Of a stretch of DNA of 13,271 bases, positions 7,284 to 13,271 are shown in pieces (within the stretch, counting starts at the first letter, position 1; each line of letters starts with the position of its first letter). The position numbers and the translations under genes were made by a program. The notes under the pieces are model-generated. The model was not told where the DNA came from. It was given only the letters and a program-made list of their open reading frames with translations, and searched no databases. The stretch comes from Aureococcus anophagefferens (Eukaryota; Sar; Pelagophyceae; Pelagomonadales; Pelagomonadaceae): positions 2,255 to 15,525 of the forward strand of contig NW_008705660.1 in NCBI RefSeq assembly GCF_000186865.1. Direction: 5' to 3'.

Positions 7284-7540
7284 GCCGGCGGCGCGGCGAA
7301 AAGGCCGGGGACGCGCGGGCGGCGTAACCTCGGTCGCGAGAGTACGTGGTGGATGAACCGGTGTGGCCGGCGCGCGCCCGGTGTTGCCGCGAAGTGACAG
7401 GCGCGCGGCAGGCGCCGGCGGCGCAACACCGAGTCGGTCGCTAGAAAGCGGCCGCGACGGGCCGTCGACGGCGTCTTGAACCGGCGTGCAGCTGCCTACC
7501 GGGTATTTCGCGTTCAGCGCGAGAAAGGTCGCTTAGAGCC
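7284..7540. other. Intergenic region between convergent genes, with a hairpin
   Basis: These 257 bp hold no supported gene and must include the 3' ends of the light-harvesting and Mdm33-like transcripts. An inverted repeat, CGGTGTTGC (7379-7387) and GCAACACCG (7423-7431), forms a perfect 9-bp stem around a 35-nt GC-rich loop. A smaller stem, TCGCG/CGCGA (7508-7512 and 7518-7522), lies nearer the minus-strand gene. I see no tRNA or other RNA gene. Confidence 0.5.
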
Positions 7541-8572
7541 CTAGTTCACCCGGACGGCCCCGAGGAGTTCCGCGAGGGCGAGGCCGACGCCGGCGCTCAC
7601 GCGCGGGTCCTCGAGGCGCGTCGCCGCGGCGCGCCGGACGCCGGCCGCGACGGTCGCCGCGGCGCGCGCGGCGCGCCGGACGCCGGCCGCGACGGAGGCC
7701 GGCGTCGCCTCCGCGGCGCGCGCCCGACACCGCGCCCACGCGTCCCCGGCGCGGGACGAGCACCGCGCGGCCGCGGCCGCGGCCGCGGCGCGGCATCGCG
7801 TCCCGGCGCGGCGCGCGGCCGCGAGGGCCGCCGCCGCCCGCGCGCGGAGCACGGCGAGCCTCGGCGGCGGCGGCGCGGGCGCGTCGGCAGCGGCCTTGGC
7901 CTCGGCCTCGGCGGCCGCGGCGGCGACGCGCTCCGCGCGCGCGGCCGCCGCCGCGAGGTCGGACACGGCGGCGCTCATGGCGTCCATGCGCTCCCGCTCC
8001 GTGCGCGTGCGCAGCACGGACGACCCGAGGAAGATGACGGAGTTGACGCCGATGAGCGCCCACGTCGAGTAGAGCGACAGCGCGCGGTACTTCTCCTGCC
8101 AGAGGAGCTCGCCGTGGTACCGCCGCTGCACGGCCTTGATGAAGTCGCGCTGGGCGGCGTCGGCGCCGAGCTCCGCGCTCGTCCGCGCCGCGAGGCTCTC
8201 CTCGAGGCCGCCGCGCATGCCGTGCTCCGTCGACGTCAACGCCGTGAACCGCGCGACGTCGGCGGCGTCCCACGTGTCGCGGCGCTGGAGGAGCACGGCG
8301 AGCTCGGACTGCGTCGACGCGCGGCCCTGGACCGCGGCATCGTGGGCCGCCAGGGCCTCGGAACGGCGCTGGACGGCGGCCTCGTGGGCCGCCTCGGCGG
8401 CGGCGACGTCGTCCTTCAATTGCGTGAGCTCGTGGAGGCCGGTGGTCGACGACACGCGGTCGATGACGCGGTCCACGAGCGGCGGCCACCGCCGCGGCGC
8501 GTCGCTCGCGTGCCGCGCGGCCGAAGGGCGGAGCAGCGCCGCGGATCGCGAGGCGACGGCGCGCAGGGCCAT
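7541..8572 (-). CDS. Mdm33/She9-like mitochondrial inner-membrane protein
   Basis: In yeast, Mdm33 (She9) is an inner-membrane protein with matrix-facing coiled coils that influences mitochondrial shape and inner-membrane fission. This protein has 343 residues from 8572. The start is favoured because the N-terminus MALRAVASRSAALLRPSAARHAS is a typical mitochondrial targeting sequence. Residues about 48-150 form an Ala/Glu/Gln/Arg-rich coiled coil. The family signature region follows: RYHGELLWQEKYR (151-163), then the hydrophobic STWALIGVNSVIFLG (169-183), matching the Trp- and GVN-containing membrane segment of the family. A second coiled stretch (190-230) leads into a long Ala/Arg-rich tail with two VAAGVRRAA copies, which is unlike yeast and poorly interpretable. 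A frame extension to 8704 lacks a targeting-like start. Confidence 0.7.
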   Translation of the reverse strand: MALRAVASRSAALLRPSAARHASDAPRRWPPLVDRVIDRVSSTTGLHELTQLKDDVAAAEAAHEAAVQRRSEALAAHDAAVQGRASTQSELAVLLQRRDTWDAADVARFTALTSTEHGMRGGLEESLAARTSAELGADAAQRDFIKAVQRRYHGELLWQEKYRALSLYSTWALIGVNSVIFLGSSVLRTRTERERMDAMSAAVSDLAAAAARAERVAAAAAEAEAKAAADAPAPPPPRLAVLRARAAAALAAARRAGTRCRAAAAAAAARCSSRAGDAWARCRARAAEATPASVAAGVRRAARAAATVAAGVRRAAATRLEDPRVSAGVGLALAELLGAVRVN

Positions 8573-8840
8573 CGATCTTCCGTCGGATGATGACAGGGGG
8601 CAGCCTCCGAATTTGGGCTTCAACACGGGCTTATGAGATTGCGGTTGCGTGATGTCATGACGACCTGTCGCACGCTGCGGCGAGACCCGCGGCGGCGTGG
8701 CCACCGGCTTGTTAGCTCCGAACCTTATTCAACTCCACTCGTACGCGAGGCTGGCTTTGAATTAATAGGCGCGCGGCGCGACGACCGCGCGCGGCGCGCG
8801 ACGACGCGCGGGGGTCGCTGCTCGGCGGCCGGTGGCGCTC
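8573..8840. other. Intergenic leader/promoter region upstream of the Mdm33-like gene
   Basis: These 268 bp lie between two minus-strand genes. They contain the palindrome GTCATGAC (8654-8661), an AT-rich patch, GAATTAATAGG (8759-8769), and an imperfect GC-only tandem repeat (8769-8785 and 8787-8805, unit GCGCGCGGCGCGACGAC). No coding region is convincing. It presumably holds the 3' end of the small upstream gene and the promoter of the Mdm33-like gene. Confidence 0.4.
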
Positions 8841-9194
8841 TCAGAAGGTGCCCTTGGGCCGGCCCGACAGGCCGACGAGGTTGCTAAAGTGGCGCTTCGT
8901 CGGCGTCCTCGGGCTCTTGAAGCGCGGGCTCCGCGCGGCGCGCGGGCTCCGGGGGCTGGTGTGGTGCCGCGGCGACGCCCGCGGGCTCCAGCTGCCCCGC
9001 GACTGGGTCCCCCAGTTGCGCGGGCTGAACTGGTTGTTCGCGCGCGCCGCGTCGCGGAGCAGCATGCGGCCCATGAGCGTGTCCATGACCTCGGCGGCGT
9101 CGTCGCGGATCTCGTTCTTGCCCTTGCCCTCGTAGCGTTGGTTGGCGCGCGTCGCGGCGAGGAGGATGCGGAGGGAGACGGCGTCGGGGGCCAT
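8841..9194 (-). CDS. Small hypothetical protein with repeated Ser-Pro-Arg motifs
   Basis: A 117-residue protein I do not recognise. The start at 9194 (MAPDAVSLRILLAATRANQRYEGKGKNEIRD, shortened here) is the first convincing ATG; the frame is open to 9311 without clear support. Residues 1-60 look helical and mixed-charge. Residues about 60-100 contain seven SPR motifs, as in SPRASPR and RSPRFKSPR, and this basic tail is probably disordered. S-P-x-R/K sites are typical targets of proline-directed kinases such as CDKs, and such tails occur in nucleic-acid- and cytoskeleton-binding proteins; that is inference. It is head-to-head with the first tandem paralog. Confidence 0.5.
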   Translation of the reverse strand: MAPDAVSLRILLAATRANQRYEGKGKNEIRDDAAEVMDTLMGRMLLRDAARANNQFSPRNWGTQSRGSWSPRASPRHHTSPRSPRAARSPRFKSPRTPTKRHFSNLVGLSGRPKGTF

Positions 9195-9345
9195 GGTGTG
9201 TTTGCTGTGTTGCGAGTCGGCGTGCGCCTTTGCTTTGCGTTTTGGTCTGCGCCAGGCATGGCCGGAAGCAGCCCCTCGAGCCCCGAAATCCTGGAAGACA
9301 AACTGAACCATTTACCTCAACAGCCGTTCATTGACGTGCACGACG
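9195..9345. promoter_or_regulatory. Divergent promoter region, SPR protein and first tandem paralog
   Basis: A 151-bp stretch between opposite starts, with a T/G-rich part (9195-9245) and lower GC than its flanks. No consensus element is recognised. The promoter role is inferred from layout. Confidence 0.4.
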
Positions 9346-10840
9346 ATGATGTTGGGCGGACTGTTGGGCAGCAGCCTCGGCGCCATCCTCTGGTGGCTCG
9401 CAATTTGCACGTCCGGCGTCGACCCGAGCCAGCCGCTGCCGTCGCAGCTGCGGAAGATGGCGCGCAACAAGAACCACTGCGGCGCGCCCGCGAGCGACTG
9501 CGCCTTCCTGGGCCCGCCGGCGAAGTACACGGGCCGCTACGCCGTCTTCATGGCCGGCCGCGTGCGCGTCGCCCACCTCGCGCTCCAGAAGGCCAAGGCG
9601 CTCATCGCGCGGCGCTACGCCGGAAAGATCCGCGTCGACTGGTACGCGCACGTCTGGTACAACGAGTCGTCGCTCTGCGAGCGCCGCGCGCTCGAGGAGC
9701 TCACGGCCATCGCGACGGCGATCACGACGGAGCCCGTGGCCTGCATGTGGAGCTGGGGCGAGACGGGCTTCGTCAACCAGTGGCACGGCGTCGACGGCGC
9801 CTTCCAGACGCTCCTGCGCTTCGGGCGGCTCGACGACTACACGCTGGTCCTCAAGACGCGCGTCGACGTCGCCTACGACGACCTCGACTTCGAGGCGCTC
9901 TGGGCCCGCTACGGCGCCTCGGCGTCGGCGAACGCGAGCGGCGGCCACTTCATGGTGCTCGGCGCGTCGTCGGGCTGGGACGTGCACATGGTCGGCACGC
10001 CGCCGCCCGTGTGGACATCAAATCTTCAACTCGACTTCAATGTGAACGTATTCGAATGGTTTGACACGAGCACATCCGCTGTGCTTCGAGAACTCGATGA
10101 GAGCAATCGATCCGTCCAAAAATCAGCCGAATCGACTTCGATTTGACCGAGCTAGAGAATTTCAAAGTTTGGTCGGGACGTCCCAAACCAGCGGTTGATG
10201 TGCACACAGGCCGCCGCTCGCGCGCGCGATGGCGGGCTACGGCCTCCGCAGCGGCTACGCCTGCGACTCGTCCATGGACTCCTTCCCCTGGCAGCGCATG
10301 CGCCGCTACGGCTGCTGGCCGCCCGTCGCGGACGCGGCCCAGGATCCCGTGCTCCGGGGCGCGCCGCTCGCGGACACGCTGCGCGTCATGTGCCGCGACA
10401 CCGCGGGCGCGGCGCCGCGGTGCGCGCCCCTCTTCGTCGACCACTTCCCGAGCGTCATCAAGCGGCCCATCGCCCTCGCCATCAACCCGGACACGGAGCC
10501 GCGCCTCGGCTGCGCCGGCCGGCGCCTCGGCGGCGCCGACGCGCCGCGGCGCCGGCTCCCGGCGTCGCGGGGGCCGAAGTGGGTCATGCCCGAGAGCCGC
10601 TTCTGCGACGCCCACCGCCACGACGTCTACTACGTGTCGCCCAACGCGACGCTCCGCCACCGCGGCGACCAAGGCCGCGCGGCGCCGCGCGCGACCTGCC
10701 CGCCGGACTGCGCGCCGGAGCCGCCCGCGGACGAGGCCCACCTCCTCCAGGCGGCGCGGCAGAGCGCCGACCGCCGCGCGGGCCTCCTCGCCGCCCTCTC
10801 GACGCCCGAGACCCGCGCCGCGTCGAAGATAGCGCGCTAG
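9346..10840 (+). CDS. Secreted or type II membrane protein, tandem paralog A, glycosyltransferase-like (uncertain)
   Basis: Exons 9346-9998 and 10210-10840 give 427 residues. The ATG at 9346 opens a hydrophobic signal or anchor, MMLGGLLGSSLGAILWWLAI. The body matches the intronless paralog 3' of it throughout: GPPAKYTGRYAVFM, DWYAHVWYNESSLCERRALEEL, a stretch around CMWSWG, and LKTRVDVAYDDLDFE. The last resembles the acidic motif with nearby Arg seen in nucleotide-sugar transferases that act in the Golgi, but I cannot place it in a named family. Cysteines at conserved positions suggest a secretory-pathway location. The C-terminal part (FCDAHRHDVYYVSPNAT) is also shared. The introner element splits Thr218; splicing at the target repeat gives G-T-P-P-L-A-R-A-M, aligned with G-T-P-P-L-V-R-A-M in the paralog. 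Confidence 0.75.
10007..10209 (-). mobile_element. Introner element, 203 bp, antisense to its plus-strand host gene
   Basis: The element is flanked by the 8-bp duplication GCCGCCGC (9999-10006 and 10210-10217). Its ends are CCGTGTGGACATCAA and, as reverse complement of the right, CTGTGTGCACATCAA (13 of 15 match). The core is the reverse complement of the copy at 3330-3532, so it lies opposite to transcription, yet the right end still supplies CACACAG as acceptor. A GC donor at 9999 gives the 211-nt intron 9999-10209. The neighbouring paralog carries the single unoccupied target at 11563-11570. Confidence 0.94.
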
Positions 10841-10933
10841 GAGGTCGGAGGTTGTGCAACGTGCCAAAGCTGCCCATCGTCGTCGGCTTCGTGCTGCGGG
10901 CTTGCACCGGTCGTCGCGGCGGGCAGCCTCGTA

Positions 10934-12136
10934 ATGATGCGTCGCGCCCCCGTGCGGTGGCTGGCGCTGTGGCTGGCGTGCACGGCGGCCCGCGAGGTGA
11001 ACCGGAGCGCGCCCCTGCCGACGCAGCTCAAGGCGTTCCGGGCCAAGAGCTGCCCCGAGATCGACTGCGACCACCTGGGCCCGCCGGCGAAATACACGGG
11101 CAAGTACGCCGTCTTCATGTCGGGCCGCCTGCGCGTCGCCCACGCCATGCTCACGGCGGCCATGAAGCAGATCGAGGACAAGTACAGCGGCTCGATCACC
11201 GTCGACTGGTACCTCCACGTCTGGTACAACGAGACCGCGCTCTGCGAGCGCCGCGCGCTCGAGGAGCTGCGGACCATCGCGACGGCGATCACGACGGAGC
11301 CCGTGGAGTGCATGTGGAGCTGGGGCAACGGCTGGCAGAACCAGTGGCACGGCGTCGACTTCGCCTGGCGCACGCTCGAGCGCTTCGGGGACCCGGACCA
11401 GTACACGCTGATATTGAAGTCGCGCGTGGACGTGTCCTACGACGACCTCGACTTCGAGGCCGTCTGGAAGCGCTACGGCGCGGCGCCGGCGACGAAGGCC
11501 GCCGGCGGCCACTTCATCGTCTTCGGGCGGTCCCAGGGCTGGGACGTGCACATGATCGGCACGCCGCCGCTCGTGAGGGCGATGGCGCGGTACGACATGA
11601 AGCCGGACCCGTTCCCGACCTACGGCTGCGACTCGACCATCGACTCCTTCCCCTTCCAGCGCATGTTCCGCTACGGCTGCTGGCCGCCGACGGCGGACCC
11701 GGCGCAGAAGCCGCTCTACCGGAAGTTCTACGAGACGGCGACGAAGCGCGAGTCCCGGGGCCTCGAGCCCCGCTGCGCGCCCCTCTTCGTGGACGTCTTC
11801 CCCTCGTCCATCAAGCGGCCCTACCCCTTCCTCCTGAACCCGAACACGGACCCGCGCCTCGGCTGCAACGGCCGCCGCCTCGCCGACGTCGCCGTCGACA
11901 ACGCGACGCGGCGCCTCGCGGCGCGCGTGCCCGACGGGTGGGTCATGCCCGACGACGCCTTCTGCGACGACCACCGCCACGACGTCTACTACGTGTCGCC
12001 GGGCGCGCACCACCACAGCGCGCACGGCGCGCAGCCCGCGGCGCGGTGCCCGCCCGCGTGCGCCGTCGACGGCCCGGCGACCTACGAGGAGCAGGTCACG
12101 GCCGCCGCCGCGGAGCTCCGGGGCGCGCCGGCGTAA
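10934..12136 (+). CDS. Secreted or type II membrane protein, tandem paralog B, intronless, glycosyltransferase-like (uncertain)
   Basis: A 400-residue single-exon protein, 93 bp downstream of paralog A on the same strand. Residues 2-19 (MRRAPVRWLALWLACTAA) form a signal peptide or short anchor. Three N-glycosylation sequons (N23, N99, N323) and many cysteines (40, 45, 104, 126, 232, 249, 281, 311, 344, 372, 376) fit a secretory-pathway protein. LKSRVDVSYDDLDF (161-174) is the best candidate for a sugar-nucleotide or metal site; the donor and acceptor are unknown. The duplication is old enough for changed N- and C-termini but retains long near-identical nucleotide blocks around 11196-11350. 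It ends 12 bp from the stop of the convergent aldo/keto reductase gene, so the 3' untranslated regions must overlap the opposite gene. Confidence 0.8.
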   Translation: MMRRAPVRWLALWLACTAAREVNRSAPLPTQLKAFRAKSCPEIDCDHLGPPAKYTGKYAVFMSGRLRVAHAMLTAAMKQIEDKYSGSITVDWYLHVWYNETALCERRALEELRTIATAITTEPVECMWSWGNGWQNQWHGVDFAWRTLERFGDPDQYTLILKSRVDVSYDDLDFEAVWKRYGAAPATKAAGGHFIVFGRSQGWDVHMIGTPPLVRAMARYDMKPDPFPTYGCDSTIDSFPFQRMFRYGCWPPTADPAQKPLYRKFYETATKRESRGLEPRCAPLFVDVFPSSIKRPYPFLLNPNTDPRLGCNGRRLADVAVDNATRRLAARVPDGWVMPDDAFCDDHRHDVYYVSPGAHHHSAHGAQPAARCPPACAVDGPATYEEQVTAAAAELRGAPA

Positions 12137-12148
12137 GCTCGCCATAAA

Positions 12149-13127
12149 TTAGACGGGGTAGAACTGGCTGTGCGTGTCCGAGTAGTTCGGGTTCGGGCAG
12201 ACGTGGTGGACGCGGTCGATCTTCCGGCAGAGCTCGGGCGTGATCTTCGCCACGTGGTCCAGCGCCTCGAGCTGGGCCTCGAGCTGGGGCGGGTCGCGCG
12301 CGCCGAGGATCGCCGTCGCGAGGAAGGGCCGCGAGTACGCGTACGCGAGCGACAGCTGGAGCACGGTCATGCCGTGGGCCTTGGCCAGTTCCTCGTAGTC
12401 CTCGGCGGCCTTGAGCGTCGCCGCGGACGTGTAGCGGCTCTGGAAGCCCGGCATGTTCTTGTGGCGCGCCTCGCCCGGAGGCTTTCGGCCGAAGCTGTAC
12501 TTGCCCGCGAGCGTGCCGCCGCAGAGGACGCCGTAGGCGACGAGGCCCACGTCGCCGTGGAGCGGGCTGCAGGCCTCGGCGAGCTCCGTCTCGAAGCGCC
12601 GGTCGCACAAGCTGTAGTCGTTCTGGATGGACGCGGGCGGCGGCAGGCCCTTGAGCTTGGCCATCGCGCAGAACGTCGCCACCCCATACGTCGTCTCGTT
12701 GGACACGCCCCAGGCCCGGATCTTGCCCGCGGCCATGAGCTCGGCCATGGCGTCGAGCTGCTCCTCGAAGCTCACGAAGGCGTGCTCCAGCGCGCGGTTG
12801 TAGCGCGCGCCCGTCTCGCCGAACTTCGGCACGTAGCGGCTCGGCCAGTGCGTCTCGAGGAGGTCGATGGTTTCGACGCCGAGGCGCTTGAGGGACGCGT
12901 CGCAGGCGTCGATAATTTGTACTTTCGAAAGCTTCGCCTTCTTCGGGACGGGCTCGCCGGGCGCGAAGGGCCGCCCGAGGACGTCGTAGCGGCACGCCAA
13001 ACTCGAGTTGCCGCCGTCGCCCGCGACCTTGGTGGAGATGACGACGGAGTCGCGGTCGATGGCGCGCACGCGGAGCCACTCGCCGAAGACGAACTCGGAG
13101 TAGCCGCCGCCCGTGATCGACGGGTAC
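12149..13127 (-). CDS. Aldo/keto reductase (Tas/YajO-like), 5' exon(s) outside window
   Basis: By family it is a cytosolic NADP(H)-dependent oxidoreductase with a TIM-barrel fold. The visible exon gives 325 residues. It opens just before Y-P-S-I-T-G-G-G-Y-S-E-F, whose first Tyr is predicted to be the catalytic tyrosine of the D-x-x-x-x-Y motif. It is followed by SVVISTKVAG (catalytic Lys), LLETHWPSR (catalytic His), GVSNETTYG, QNDYSL, and LSLAYAYSRPFLATAILGARDPPQLE near the C-terminal cofactor-binding region. The C-terminus NYSDTHSQFYPV is complete. The missing first exon should carry the Asp and the first two strands. The ATG at 13069 is internal to the domain, not the start. The upstream boundary is the acceptor CAG of an introner element. 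Confidence 0.88.
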
Positions 13128-13271
13128 CTGTGTGGAAATCAACCAGTGAGCTGGGACGTCGGGGCCAAACTTGAGAATTCTCTAGCTCGGTCAAATCGAA
13201 GTCGATTCGGCTGATTTTTGGACGAATCGATTGCTCTCGTCGAGTTCTCGAAGCACGGCGGATGTGCTCGG
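13128..13271 (+). mobile_element. Introner element, partial (144 bp), antisense to the reductase gene
   Basis: It starts CTGTGTGGAAATCAA and follows the 203-bp family almost base for base until the window ends. On the minus strand its end reads TTTCCACACAG, the acceptor for the reductase exon at 13127. The adjoining octamer, GTACCCGT on the coding strand (13127-13120), is predicted to recur at the far side outside the window, where its GT would be the donor. Confidence 0.9.

Noticed and set aside
8654..8661. Palindrome GTCATGAC as an operator or bZIP site
   Set aside because: Too short and isolated to support a regulatory call.
8573..8704. N-terminal extension of the Mdm33-like protein
   Set aside because: The frame is open, but the mitochondrial targeting sequence begins at 8572 and the extension has no motif.
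10037..12145. 702-codon minus-strand open frame opposite the tandem paralogs
   Set aside because: It runs antisense through two clearly conserved paralogs, is dominated by Arg/Ala/Val from GC-rich reverse codons, and crosses an introner element. It is a shadow.
10195..12147. 650-codon plus-strand open frame spanning both paralogs
   Set aside because: It is in another frame from the conserved proteins and has no recognisable motif; stop-free only because of GC richness.
1..13271. tRNA, rRNA, CRISPR array or bacterial operon signals
   Set aside because: None seen; the direct repeats present are target duplications, a local tandem duplication and GC-rich simple repeats, and the gene structures are eukaryotic.

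Overview
The window looks like nuclear DNA of a heterokont alga, most probably a pelagophyte such as Aureococcus anophagefferens. The reasons are the very high GC content, tightly packed genes with short introns, a fucoxanthin-type light-harvesting protein, and above all several copies of a short transposon-like sequence that sits inside genes as spliceable introns. Such introner elements (IEs) are known from Aureococcus and Micromonas. The species call is inference from these traits.

Layout from left to right: a di-N-acetylchitobiase-like GH18 enzyme (minus, runs off the left edge); a secreted right-handed beta-helix protein (minus); an ionotropic glutamate receptor-like channel (plus, four exons, two introns being IEs); a 666-residue protein with nucleotidyltransferase-like motifs (minus, one IE); a light-harvesting chlorophyll-binding protein (plus); an Mdm33/She9-like mitochondrial inner-membrane protein (minus); a small protein rich in Ser-Pro-Arg motifs (minus); two tandem paralogous secreted or membrane proteins of uncertain, perhaps glycosyltransferase, function (plus; the first has an IE, the second does not); and an aldo/keto reductase (minus, cut by an IE that runs off the right edge). 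Genes are often head-to-head over about 90-180 bp or tail-to-tail over 12-30 bp. The genes do not form one pathway.

The main story is the introner elements. Three complete copies are each exactly 203 bp (3330-3532, 5214-5416, 10007-10209); a fourth is cut at 13128-13271. They have about 15-bp terminal inverted repeats starting CTGTGTG. The three complete copies are flanked by perfect 8-bp target-site duplications. A fifth, 165-bp element (2624-2788) has different ends but a related core and also an 8-bp duplication. In all five the duplicated target begins with GT or GC on the gene's sense strand, and the element ends in CAG. A splice donor taken from the target and an acceptor carried by the element would therefore remove the element exactly. 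The intronless paralog at 10934-12136 preserves the unoccupied target site and shows that this splicing restores the ancestral reading frame.
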